Assembly: GCA_019417465.1 (NCBI GenBank)
Contig: DXVF01000012.1
Location: forward strand, 1 to 64,000
Reading direction: 5' to 3'
DNA from: Clostridiales bacterium
GTDB taxonomy: Bacteria; Bacillota; Clostridia; TANB77; CAG-508
Length of the DNA: 64,000 bases
Numbering within the stretch: position 1 is the stretch's first letter; each line of letters begins with the position of its first letter. Shown one piece after another: positions 9,615-18,352 of this stretch. The position numbers were made by a program, and so were the translations under genes. The notes beneath the pieces are model-generated. The model was given only the letters and a program-made list of their open reading frames with translations. It had not been told where the DNA came from and made no database searches.

Positions 9615-10295
9615 ATGTTAATTACTTTTATAAGAGCGATTGTTTTATACATAATTGTTTTAGTAGTAATGAGATTAATGGGAAAAAGAGAAATTGGACA
9701 ATTACAACCTTTTGAACTTGCTATTGCAATTATGATAGCAGATTTAGCATCAATACCAATGACAGAAATTGGTATTCCAATTTCAAAAGGAATTATACCA
9801 ATACTTGGATTATTAGTAATGCATTTATTAATATCATTTATTAATTTAAAAAGCATAAAATTACGAGAATTAATTTGTGGAAAGCCAGCAATGCTTATAT
9901 ATAGAGGAAAGATAGACGAAGAAGTGTTAAAAAAGGAACGTTTTACTATTAATGAATTACAGGAAAGATTAAGAGGAAATAATATTGTAAATATTGGAGA
10001 TGTAGAATATGCTATTTTAGAAACTAATGGGGAAGTGACAGTAATACAAAAGCCAAATAAAAGAAATACTATACCAGAAGATTTTAATATTATGCCAGAC
10101 TATGAAGGTATTCCGTATGATTTAGTAATAGATGGAATTATAATGGAAGAAAATCTAAAAAAGATAGGTAAAAATTATATTTGGTTAGAAAAACAAGTAG
10201 AAAAATTTAATATGAAACCAGAAGAAGCTCTAATTGTAACATTAGATGGTAAAGGTCAGATTTTTTGCCAGAAGAAAGAGAAGAAAGGAAATTAA
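9615..10295 (+). CDS. DUF421 (YetF/YcaP-like) membrane protein
   Basis: This 226-residue protein has three N-terminal membrane helices. The MGKREIGQLQPFELAIAIM stretch is the hallmark of DUF421 proteins. A soluble C-terminal domain follows (residues 90-226), including PALLIYRGK-type sequence and an IVTLDGKGQ segment near the end. Family members in Bacilli and Clostridia are often linked to sporulation or cell-envelope stress, with no proven biochemical function. The start at 9615 follows GAAGGAG. The next gene begins three bases after its stop, so the two form an operon. Confidence 0.85.
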   Translation: MLITFIRAIVLYIIVLVVMRLMGKREIGQLQPFELAIAIMIADLASIPMTEIGIPISKGIIPILGLLVMHLLISFINLKSIKLRELICGKPAMLIYRGKIDEEVLKKERFTINELQERLRGNNIVNIGDVEYAILETNGEVTVIQKPNKRNTIPEDFNIMPDYEGIPYDLVIDGIIMEENLKKIGKNYIWLEKQVEKFNMKPEEALIVTLDGKGQIFCQKKEKKGN

Positions 10296-10298
10296 ATT

Positions 10299-10685
10299 AT
10301 GTATAAAGAAATAATAATTATTGTATTGATTGTTATTTTAATACTTGTAGGAAATGTTATTACTCAAAATTATACAAAAGATACAGTTAAGATTATGCAA
10401 GGAAATTTGAATGAAATCAAAGAAGATTTAGAGAAAAAAGTAGATACAAATAATGTAGAAGAAAAGATAAATAAAACAATGCAAGAATGGAAGAGTAGAA
10501 ATAATAATTTAGCATATTATTTAGAACATGATGAATTAGAAAAAATAGAATCAGAATTAACAGCACTTAATGCAAATATAGTAACTAATGATTATGAACA
10601 AGGAAGAGAAAATTTAGATAGATGTTATTTTTTACTAGAACATATAAAAGAAAAAGAGACGATTAAATTAAGTAATATTTTTTAA
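10299..10685 (+). CDS. DUF4363-like membrane-anchored protein
   Basis: This 128-residue protein has one N-terminal membrane helix (residues 5-23) and an amphipathic, probably helical, outer domain with LAYYLEHDELEKIESEL. DUF4363 proteins commonly follow DUF421 genes in Clostridia, and that is the arrangement here, with a three-base gap. The function is unknown. Its own ribosome binding site (AAAGGAAA) lies in the tail of the upstream gene. Confidence 0.7.
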   Translation: MYKEIIIIVLIVILILVGNVITQNYTKDTVKIMQGNLNEIKEDLEKKVDTNNVEEKINKTMQEWKSRNNNLAYYLEHDELEKIESELTALNANIVTNDYEQGRENLDRCYFLLEHIKEKETIKLSNIF

Positions 10686-10776
10686 TGTGCTAAAAGTAAG
10701 GGATTCTAAAGTTTATATAACTGGTATATCTATAAAATATTAATGATATTAAGTTGAAAAATAGAAGATTAAAATA

Positions 10777-10905
10777 TTGCGCCAATTTTAAAAAAATTGG
10801 CACAATGAACAATTAAATGGGGCTATAAAAATTAATTAAATATGAAATATAATTAAAACCCACTATTGTTATATAATAGTAAATTTCTAGCATAGAGTAA
10901 AATGT
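10777..10905 (+). repeat. Dispersed intergenic repeat, copy A
   Basis: The stretch from TTGGCACAATGAACAATTAA to AGCATAGAGTAAAA shares long blocks with copies near 22.55, 47.13 and 48.73 kb. The left edge forms a hairpin (GCCAATTTT with AAATTGGC). It lies between DUF4363 and dapB. Apart from it, 10686-10942 holds nothing I can recognise. Confidence 0.6.
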
Positions 10906-10942
10906 TAATTAAGAGAAATTTCATATTATAATATATAAATAA

Positions 10943-11699
10943 TTAATTTTTCTTTATTAAATCATCCATATTATATAATCCATTTTCTTTAGTAATAATA
11001 AATTCTGCAGCTTTTAATGCACCTTCTGCAAAAACAGATCTAGAATATGAAGTGTGTTTTATTTCGAATGTTTCATTTTCACCATAGAACCTAACAATAT
11101 GTTCTCCTACGATGTTACCACCTCTAATAGAAGAAAAACCAATTTCATTTTTGCCTCTTTTTTCATGTTTGTCATGACGATTAAATTCATAATTTAGCGT
11201 GTTTCCTAAACTCTCATTTATTTTATCTGCAAGAAGTAAAGCTGTTCCGACTTGGACTATCTATTTTTCTATTATGATGTGTTTCTATAATCTCTATATC
11301 AGTATCTTTTAAAATAGGAGCAATCATACTAAGAACTCTTACCATTAAATTTATGTCATAAGACATATTAGAAGATTTAAAAATAGGAATACTTTTAGAA
11401 AAATTTTTTATTAAATTTAATTCATCTTCATTAAAACCAGTAGTAGCAATAACTGTAGGTATATTTTCTTTTTTTGCATATTCTAAAATTTTAAGAGAAG
11501 CTTTTGGAATAGAAAAGTCAATTATTACATCAGGTTTTACTGTTATATTATTAATATCTGTAAAGACAGGAAAAGTAAGAAGTCCGGTATTTTCTTTATC
11601 AAAACCTCCAACTAAAACCATATTTTCATACTTATCTGCTAATTTTGCTACTTCTTGTCCCATTTTTCCATTGCAACCATTAATAAATATATTTATCAT
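10943..11699 (-). CDS. dapB: 4-hydroxy-tetrahydrodipicolinate reductase with one CGG shift
   Basis: DapB performs the second step of the diaminopimelate/lysine branch. The joined product is about 251 residues, normal for the family. The N-terminal NAD-binding motif is GCNGKMGQ. The catalytic signature HHNRKIDSPSGTALLLAD is split by the frame change: zero frame runs into CGG at 11249-11247, and skipping the C (11249) restores the invariant PSGTA. The 102 downstream codons match the C-terminal dihydrodipicolinate reductase domain (RGGNIVGEH) and end at 10943. An HD-domain gene separates it from dapA. The start at 11699 follows TGGAGG. Confidence 0.9.
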
Positions 11700-11732
11700 T
11701 TTTTACCTCCAAAACTATAATAATACAGATTG

Positions 11733-11784
11733 TTAGTTACTACTATATTTAGAGTATAAAATACTAAAATATAGTAGTAACTAA
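11733..11784. repeat. Perfect 18-base inverted repeat
   Basis: The arms at 11733-11750 and 11767-11784 are fully complementary, with a 16-base loop, between the HD gene and dapB. No T-run follows, so it may be an operator or RNA hairpin in the dapB leader rather than a terminator. Confidence 0.65.
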
Positions 11785-11803
11785 GGATCATTATACAATT
11801 TTT

Positions 11804-12335
11804 TTAAATAATTCTAAAAAATAGCAAATATAAAAATATATAGCTATATCTAAAAATTTTCTTCTTGCTAAAATACTCAAAATAGTGGTTATATGATTCT
11901 TTAATAGCACAGTATTTATCAACAGAAGATAGTATATATCCTTCTAAATATTTAGGTGGAATTATAGTAATTGGCCACATATGTTTTAATATAATATCTT
12001 GTTCTTTTTCTGTTAAAAAGAAAATTTCTAAAGAATTGTTTAATGCAATACGTGGATGCCTAAAGCCATGAAATCTTTTTCGATTTGGCTGTTTAATTCT
12101 CCAATCATATAAAAATAAGTCGTGTAGCATACCGAGCACGAGCAGCAGAAATATAATCTAATTTTAATTTCTTACAAATTAAATAACTATAAAATGCTAC
12201 ATCATAACAATGTTCAAAACAGTTAGTATCATAATGTTGCCTAAAGAGTTTCATTTTTTGAACAGTAGGATGATTTGCTAAATCATATACAAGCATATTA
12301 AATTCATCAATATCTTTTGTTAATAAATTTTTCAT
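11804..12335 (-). CDS. HD-domain hydrolase with one CGG shift
   Basis: This protein of about 176 residues belongs to the HD metal-dependent phosphohydrolase superfamily. Visible in order: HCYDVAFYSY (first metal His), ARAGMLHDLFLYDW (the HD pair), HPRIALNNS, and EGYILSSVDKYCA with a late Asp. The HD pair is only in frame if the C of CGG at 12134-12132 is skipped, giving AGMLHD. Without the skip the protein ends before the HD motif. The start at 12335 follows GAGAGG. The substrate is unknown. It sits between dapA and dapB, though no link to lysine synthesis is evident. Confidence 0.75.
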
Positions 12336-12413
12336 AATAACCTCTCTTATAAACATAAAACATATATATAATATGATTTAATTTAATTTAATTATATCAC
12401 TAGTAGCGAGTGT

Positions 12414-13300
12414 TTACAATATTCCATAATTAGTCATTTCGTTTTTTAATTTCTTAAGGTGTTCTGGACTTAAGTCTACTAATGGTAATCTTGGACTTCC
12501 AAAGTTATATCCCATCAAATTTAAAGCGGATTTAACAGGTATAGGATTTACTTCGCAGAACAGAGCTTTTATTAAAGGAAGAGCATCTAATTGCATAGAA
12601 ATTGCTGCATCAATATTACCATCAAAAAAGTTCTTAGTAATTAAATGTGATTTCTTTGGCGCTATATTAGAAAGAACTGATATAACTCCAAGTCCACCTA
12701 AAGAAAGAACTGGTAAAATCTGGTCATCATTACCAGAGTAAATATGTAAGTTATCTTTGCACAAATTGGCAATTTCTGCAACTTGAGATATATTACCACT
12801 AGCTTCTTTTATAGCAACAATATTGCTTATTTTAGATAAGCCAAGACATGTTTCTGGTAATATATTTAAACCTGTTCTGCTAGGAACATTATACAAAATT
12901 ATTGGTAATGTAGTTTCTTTTGCAATTGTTTCATAGTGTTTTATTAATCCGTACCCCGAGTAGTTTTGTTGTAGTATGGAGTAACAATTAGAAGTCCATC
13001 TGCTCCAACTTCTTGGGCATATTTAGATAGTTCGATTACAGATTTTGTGCAATTACCACCAGTTCCAGCAATTACAGGGATTCTTTTGCGTATTGTATCT
13101 ACTGCAAATTTTATTGTTTGTTTTTTTTCTTCTAATGTCATAGTAGAAGATTCACCAGTTGTTCCACAAACAATAATTGCATCTACTCCTTCTGAAATTT
13201 GAAATTCGATTAATTTTTTAAATTCGTCAAAGTTAATACCATCAGATGTAAAAGGTGTTGCGATAGCTGTTCCACAGCCTTTAAATAATATTTTTTTCAT
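12414..13300 (-). CDS. dapA: 4-hydroxy-tetrahydrodipicolinate synthase with two adjacent CGG shifts
   Basis: DapA condenses pyruvate and aspartate semialdehyde. The joined protein is about 294 residues. Motifs: GTTGESSTM, VIAGTGGN, TPYYNKTT, LYNVPSRTG with the catalytic Tyr, and IKEASGN with the Schiff-base Lys. Between TPYYNKTT and the next block two CGG triplets occur nine bases apart. Skipping C12958 and then C12951 gives TTGVGLIKHYE and joins both halves. One skip alone does not restore the frame, so the two sites must both be used. The start at 13300 follows GAGGAGG. It is intact apart from these sites. Confidence 0.9.
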
Positions 13301-13390
13301 AAAGTTACCTCCTCTTTAAAGTAAAAGAGTTATTATATAGAAAATATATTTATATAATCTATGTGATTATTATATGATAAGTTATAAAAA

Positions 13391-13425
13391 AAAGAAATAT
13401 TTTTTTTAAATATTTCTTTTTGAAG
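13391..13425 (-). terminator. Terminator after the SUF genes
   Basis: An AAAGAAATATTT arm pairs with AAATATTTCTTT and a T-run follows in the minus direction, downstream of the SufB/D gene. The adjoining 13426-13514 has no other feature. Confidence 0.6.
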
Positions 13426-13514
13426 CTATATGATAATAGTTTGCTTGTAACAATTGATATATAAAAACCATTATCTTGTAATTTTTTTCTTGTATTTAGT
13501 CAAAATGTGCAAAA

Positions 13515-14433
13515 TTAATTTAAAAATCCACTAATAATATATTCTCCAGCTTCTTGCTCATTAAGTCCAAGGGTCATTAATTTTATTAATTGCTCACCAG
13601 CTATTTTGCCTATTGTGGCTTCATGCATTAAATTTGCATCTAGATTATTGCATACTATTTTAGGGATAGCAGTAACTTTTGCTTTGTCCATTATTATGGC
13701 ATCACATTCGACATGACCAAAACATTCATTGTTTCCAATGATATTAGACATAAATTCTTGGACTGATGTATCTTTTGCAACAGATCTAGAACTTACTTTT
13801 GTTTTTGAATTTTTACCATTTAAGTTCACATTAAAAATAGTTTTTGCAGTTTGAGTATTATGTGTCATAATTCTTTCTGATATAAGTAAAGTAGAATTTT
13901 TTTCTAGTGTTGCATTAGTAGTTCTTAGAGTAGAGTCTACACCTTTTATTTGAACAGTTTCCATTTCTAATGTTGCACCATTTTTTAAGTATATATTAGT
14001 TTCTGGATTTAAAATTCTTTTTCCAGAGCCGTCACCTTCACCATAATGTTTTTCTATATATTTAACTTTTGAATTTTCTTCCAAATGAAAAGTATGTATT
14101 CCATCATGCTCAGAAGTAGCACATGAGCCATTATGTATCCCGACATCCTGCTATAATAACAACATCAGCGTTTCTACCAATGTAAAAGTCATTATATACC
14201 ATATCTTTTAGCCCGCTTTTAGTTAAAATAACTGGGATATGAACACTTTCATTTTTAGTATTTTCTTTTATTATAATATCAATACCTGGTTTATCTTTTT
14301 TGGGTATTATATCAATATTTGCAGTTGTGTTTCTTGCAATACCTAAGCCATTTGCACGCAAGTTATATGCTCCAGAAGGAACAGATTCAATACCTGCTAT
14401 TTGTTTTAATAAATTTTTTTCTATCTTGTCCAT
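13515..14433 (-). CDS. SufB/SufD-type Fe-S assembly scaffold with one CGG shift
   Basis: This protein of about 305 residues has the SufB/D beta-helix fold, the partner of SufC in iron-sulfur cluster assembly. The two genes alone resemble the minimal SUF (SMS) systems of Clostridia and archaea. The frame changes at CGG 14142-14140. Skipping C14142 turns a premature end after GCRDT into GCGIHNGSCATSEHDG. The C-terminal block HVECDAII, HEATIGKIAGEQ, LMTLGLNEQEA and GFLN is the best family signature. It follows sufC by about 30 bases in one operon. The start at 14433 follows AAGGAG. Confidence 0.85.
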
Positions 14434-14465
14434 TTAAATCTCCTTCTATTATTTGTTTTGATAAA

Positions 14466-15163
14466 TTATACTTTTTTACAACGTATTGAGTTTTCTGATA
14501 ATATATCTTCTAAATTTTGATTTGATTCTACAATTTTTCCGTTCTTTTAGTAAAATTATTTCATCTGCTATATTTAAGATTCTTTCTTGATGTGAAATTA
14601 CAAGAATTGTATTATCTTTTGTATTTTTCATTTTCTCGAAAATACCGATTAGATGGTTAAAACTCCATAAGTCAATTCCGGGCTTCAGGTTCATCAAATA
14701 TTGTGAATTTAGAATTTTTAGCAGCAAGCATTGCTATTTCTATTCTTTTTAATTCTCCACCAGATAACTTAGAATCTACAGATCTATTAATATATTCTTT
14801 TGCACATAATCCAACATCTGATAAATAATCACAAGTTTTGCAAAACTCTAATGAACTACCTGCGGCAAGTTCAATTAAGTCTTTTACGGTAAGTCCTTTA
14901 AAACGTATAGGTTGTTGAAATGCAAAGCCGATTCCTAAATTTGCCCTTTGTGAAATTTCTAAATTTGTTATATCTTTACCATTAAATATAATTCTACCAG
15001 AATCAGGAGTTTCTATTCCCATAATAATTTTTGCAAGTGTAGACTTTCCAGAACCATTTGGTCCAGTTATTGCAATAAATTTATTACTTTCTAAATTTAA
15101 ATTTATATTATCTAATATTTTTTTATTATCCCTTGAAAAGGTAATGTTTTTTAATTCTAGCAT
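14466..15163 (-). CDS. sufC: SufC Fe-S assembly ATPase with two CGG shifts
   Basis: This cytoplasmic ABC-type ATPase of about 231 residues drives SufB/D. Motifs: Walker A GPNGSGKST, Q-loop FAFQQ, signature LSGGELKRIEIA, Walker B FTIFDEPEAGIDLWS and switch His ILVISHQ. The Walker B glycine is restored by skipping C14680 (CGG 14680-14678). A second skip at C14541 restores LLKEGKIVESN and the natural C terminus ending at 14466. Without the shifts the protein stops inside the Walker B region. It is first in the operon, behind a palindromic operator at 15179-15202. Confidence 0.9.
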
Positions 15164-15178
15164 AAAGCCTCCTAAAAT

Positions 15179-15227
15179 AAATGTTAGTTTCGACTAACAT
15201 TTTAACAATAAGATAGTAAAATGTCAA
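15179..15227 (-). promoter_or_regulatory. suf promoter with overlapping palindromic operator
   Basis: On the minus strand TTGACA (15227-15222) and TAAAAT (15204-15199) are 17 bases apart. A perfect palindrome with 10-base arms (15179-15188 and 15193-15202, core AATGTTAGT/ACTAACATT) overlaps the -10 box and the start region. This placement suggests repression. An Fe-S or iron-responsive regulator is a guess from the genes controlled. Confidence 0.7.
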
Positions 15228-15460
15228 TATATAAATAGTAAATATTACAAAATGAACAATTAAAAAATGTAATATATTGTTTTAAAAAAATTTTATGATA
15301 TAAAATTTAAAAAATATAAAAGAAAAGGAGGATAGTAGAAAAAATATTAAAATAATGTAATAAAAATGCAATAGAAAAGTAATAAAAACGTAAAAAAAGA
15401 AGAAAAGCTTGAAATAAAAGGGCTTTTATAGATATAAATGGAGAAATAAAAAAAACAATA

Positions 15461-15490
15461 TTGCAAAATGATATTAAAAGTATGTATAAT
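15461..15490 (+). promoter_or_regulatory. Promoter of the surface protein gene
   Basis: TTGCAA at 15461-15466 and TATAAT at 15485-15490 are 18 bases apart, 50 bases before the start at 15541. The rest of 15228-15460 is A-rich, with no gene I can support. Confidence 0.55.
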
Positions 15491-15540
15491 GAAAATGTAA
15501 GAAATTATGACAAAATGTCAAAAAATTAAGGAGGAGTAAA

Positions 15541-17016
15541 ATGAAAAAGACTAAAAGAATATTATGTGTTTTATTAATTTTAAGTTTAATAATAAGTGCT
15601 TTAACATTTGTTAATGCTGATACAACACTTGTTATATCAGATGGAATAAGAAAAGGAAATATTGTTGAATTTACAATTAAACTTCCACAAGGTGGTGGCT
15701 TAAATGGAGATGCAAACGATAATGGCAGAGTTGATGAATATAGAGATTTTGAAGAAGTAGGTGAGATGCCTGCAAAAGAAGATTACAATGTTGATGCATA
15801 TTTGATAGCTAAATATGTAAGTATGCTTGTGCCAAGTGATGACTTAAATATGTTACTTGCTGATTATAACCTTGATGGTCGTGTAGATATAGCGGATGTT
15901 GTAAAAATGGAGTCTGCCAAAGAAGTTTTAAAAAATCCAATAACCTTAGATGGTACATTAGCAAAAGAAAGCAGTATTTATGAAATGTCAAAAAATAATG
16001 ATGGAACATATAAAGTACTAGTAATGATACCAACAGATAAAGATGGTACAATTGGTATAACTATAAAGCCAAGTGTATTTAAGTATAGCTCAACTGTAGC
16101 AAATGAAGAAATTAGTAGTGATTTGCTAACTATTTCTACAGATTATTATGATGATTATTATGATTCCAATATTAAAATTAGTGACGGTATTAAAGATGGA
16201 AACAAAGTAACTTTTAAAATCGATTCTCCAAAAGGTACTGGATTAAATGGCGATGCAAATGGTGATGGAAAACTAGATGAAGCAGATACCAGTTTAATAA
16301 ACAAGTATATCATGGATCCTACAAGCGTAGAATTAAATAAAGTTTTAGCAGATTACGAAAATGATGGGGAGATTAATGCTATAGATGCGTTGGATGTTAC
16401 AAATAGGATTATATTTGATTCAGATGATGATAAAACTAATGATAGTATTCAACTTAAAGGAACATTAGCAGAAAATAGTACTTATCAATTAGTAAAAGAT
16501 CAAGATGGAAGTTATAAAATAGTAGTAACAATTCCAGAAAATGTGGAAGAGGGAACTATAGGTGTTATAGTAGATGAGTATGTATTGAAAACAACTGATA
16601 ATAAGGTGAATAAACAATTAGTTAGTAATTTATTTGATTTAGCTAAAAATCAAAATAATGATAACGAAGAATTTAAAGTGATAGATAAGAAAGATGAAGA
16701 CTTAGGAGATGGAAAAGTAAAAGTAACAATTACAGTAAATAAAGAGTTAGATCCAGACAAATTACCAGAAGGATGGACATTAGGAGAAGATGGAAAGTTA
16801 ATTTGGAAAGTGATGGATGAAGGTGCAACAGAAGAAATAACATTAGTTGCAAAAGATGGAAGTACAATAAAATATACAGTTACAGTAGGAGATAAAACAA
16901 CAGCTCCTGGAACAATACCACAAACAGGTGTAAGAAATACAATAATAGTTGTAGTAGCAGCTATAGCTATTATTGCAATAGTAGTATTTGTAAGATCTAG
17001 AAAAATGTTAAAATAA
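15541..17016 (+). CDS. Sortase-anchored surface protein with two dockerin-like modules
   Basis: This 491-residue exported protein has a signal peptide (1-26, cleavage after NA), two similar repeats and a cell-wall anchor. Each repeat contains an ISDGI...G block followed by a dockerin-like duplicated calcium loop: GDANDNGRVDE with DYNLDGRVDIAD, and GDANGDGKLDEAD with DYENDGEINAID. A beta-rich region follows. The C terminus has IPQTG (459-463), an LPXTG-type sortase motif, then a hydrophobic helix and a basic tail. It is probably displayed on the wall. Whether the modules bind cohesins is unknown. The start follows AAGGAGGAG. Confidence 0.8.
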   Translation: MKKTKRILCVLLILSLIISALTFVNADTTLVISDGIRKGNIVEFTIKLPQGGGLNGDANDNGRVDEYRDFEEVGEMPAKEDYNVDAYLIAKYVSMLVPSDDLNMLLADYNLDGRVDIADVVKMESAKEVLKNPITLDGTLAKESSIYEMSKNNDGTYKVLVMIPTDKDGTIGITIKPSVFKYSSTVANEEISSDLLTISTDYYDDYYDSNIKISDGIKDGNKVTFKIDSPKGTGLNGDANGDGKLDEADTSLINKYIMDPTSVELNKVLADYENDGEINAIDALDVTNRIIFDSDDDKTNDSIQLKGTLAENSTYQLVKDQDGSYKIVVTIPENVEEGTIGVIVDEYVLKTTDNKVNKQLVSNLFDLAKNQNNDNEEFKVIDKKDEDLGDGKVKVTITVNKELDPDKLPEGWTLGEDGKLIWKVMDEGATEEITLVAKDGSTIKYTVTVGDKTTAPGTIPQTGVRNTIIVVVAAIAIIAIVVFVRSRKMLK

Positions 17017-17050
17017 AAATATAAAAAAATGAATTAGACAAACCAATATG

Positions 17051-17092
17051 TACTAAAGCCCAAAAAAATTGAACATTTTTTGGGCTTTAGTA
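17051..17092. terminator. Bidirectional terminator
   Basis: A stem of about 17 bases (TACTAAAGCCCAAAAAA with its complement ending at 17092) lies between the convergent surface protein and asd genes, with T-rich and A-rich arms usable in both directions. Confidence 0.85.
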
Positions 17093-17122
17093 TTAGAATA
17101 AATTTGCTAACGTATAATAATT

Positions 17123-18136
17123 TTAAGCTTTATTTAGCAATTTTTTTAGTATTTGTATAGCATTAGTTGCAGCACCTTTTCTAATATTATCTGCGACGAC
17201 CCAAATATTAATTCCAGATGGTACACTATAGTCACGTCTAATTCTTCCAACAAAGACATCATTTTTTCCTGATGAAAAAGTAGAAAGAGGGTATTCATTT
17301 TTTAAGGGATTATCTTGAACTACAATTCCAGGTGCATTTTTTAATATATTAATTACATCATCTATATCGATATCATTTTCGAATTCTATATTTATAGACT
17401 CACTATGAGAATTAAGAACAGGAACTCTTACTGTTGTTGCTGTTATTTTTAAATTTGGTTTTCCTAGTATTTTTCTCGTTTCATTAATCATTTTCTCTTC
17501 TTCTTTAGTATATCCATTATCTAAAAAAACGTCTATATGTGGCAAGCAATTATTAAAAATTGGATGAGGAAATTTTTCTAAGTTGTAAGAATCTGTTTTA
17601 TTTAAATAAGAAGAGATACCATTTTTTAAATCATGAATACCTTTTGAGCCCGCTCCAGAAACAGCTTGATATGTAGAATAAACAATTCTTTTTATTGTAT
17701 ACTTATCATCTAATGGTTTTAATGCGACAACAGCTTGAATAGTAGAGCAATTGGGATTAGCAATAATTCCTTTGTTTTTAAAAATTTCATCGGCATTTAC
17801 CTCTGGGACAACTAATGGAACGTCTTCAACCATTCTAAAAGCACTACTATTGTCAATAACGATACATCCTTTGGATGTAGCTATTGGAGAATATTTTTTT
17901 GAAGTATCTGAGCCTGCAGAGAAAATTGCAAAATCAAAACCTTCATCAAAAGAATCTTCTTTTAATTCTCGAACGGTGTATTCTTTACCCATAAATTCTA
18001 TTTTTTTGCCACTAGAGCGATATGATGAAAAAAATGCATATTCATAAATTGGTAATTTTTCTTCTTCTAAAACTTTCAAAGCTGTTTGACCAACTACACC
18101 AGTAGCACCAATAATTGCTAATTTATAATTCTTCAT
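17123..18136 (-). CDS. asd: Aspartate-semialdehyde dehydrogenase
   Basis: This NADP enzyme makes the branch-point metabolite for lysine/DAP, threonine and methionine. The 337-residue protein has the N-terminal dinucleotide motif GATGVVGQ, the active-site Cys in NPNCSTIQ, the YQAVSGAG stretch and a conserved C terminus (GAATNAIQI). The start at 18136 follows TTGGAGG. It has no in-frame CGG and its frame is intact. It feeds dapA and dapB located 4-7 kb away. A long inverted repeat lies in its leader. Confidence 0.93.
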   Translation of the reverse strand: MKNYKLAIIGATGVVGQTALKVLEEEKLPIYEYAFFSSYRSSGKKIEFMGKEYTVRELKEDSFDEGFDFAIFSAGSDTSKKYSPIATSKGCIVIDNSSAFRMVEDVPLVVPEVNADEIFKNKGIIANPNCSTIQAVVALKPLDDKYTIKRIVYSTYQAVSGAGSKGIHDLKNGISSYLNKTDSYNLEKFPHPIFNNCLPHIDVFLDNGYTKEEEKMINETRKILGKPNLKITATTVRVPVLNSHSESINIEFENDIDIDDVINILKNAPGIVVQDNPLKNEYPLSTFSSGKNDVFVGRIRRDYSVPSGINIWVVADNIRKGAATNAIQILKKLLNKA

Positions 18137-18154
18137 ATTTTACCTCCAAATTTT

Positions 18155-18240
18155 GACCCAGACTTGGAAGGAAATTTTGGGTCATTTTTATATAAAAATA
18201 TATTTGATTTTGGCCCAAATTCTCCTTCCATGTTTGGGTC
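18155..18240 (-). repeat. Long imperfect inverted repeat in the asd leader
   Basis: The arm GACCCAGACTTGGAAGGAAA... (from 18155) pairs with the segment ending ...CCATGTTTGGGTC at 18240 over about 27 bases with a few mismatches, around a T/A-rich loop. It sits just upstream of the asd ribosome binding site on the asd strand. It may be a regulatory hairpin; it is not a recognisable lysine riboswitch. Confidence 0.55.
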
Positions 18241-18352
18241 ATATTTATTATATGCCAACAATTTTAAAAAATAAACAAAAATAAAAATATTTACAAATAA
18301 ATTTTATTGTGTAATAATAGAACTATCGTTTGGAAGGAGTAATATAAGTTTT

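Noticed and set aside
18155..18240. Lysine riboswitch upstream of asd
   Set aside because: The segment is a simple two-arm inverted repeat and lacks the five-helix L-box core.
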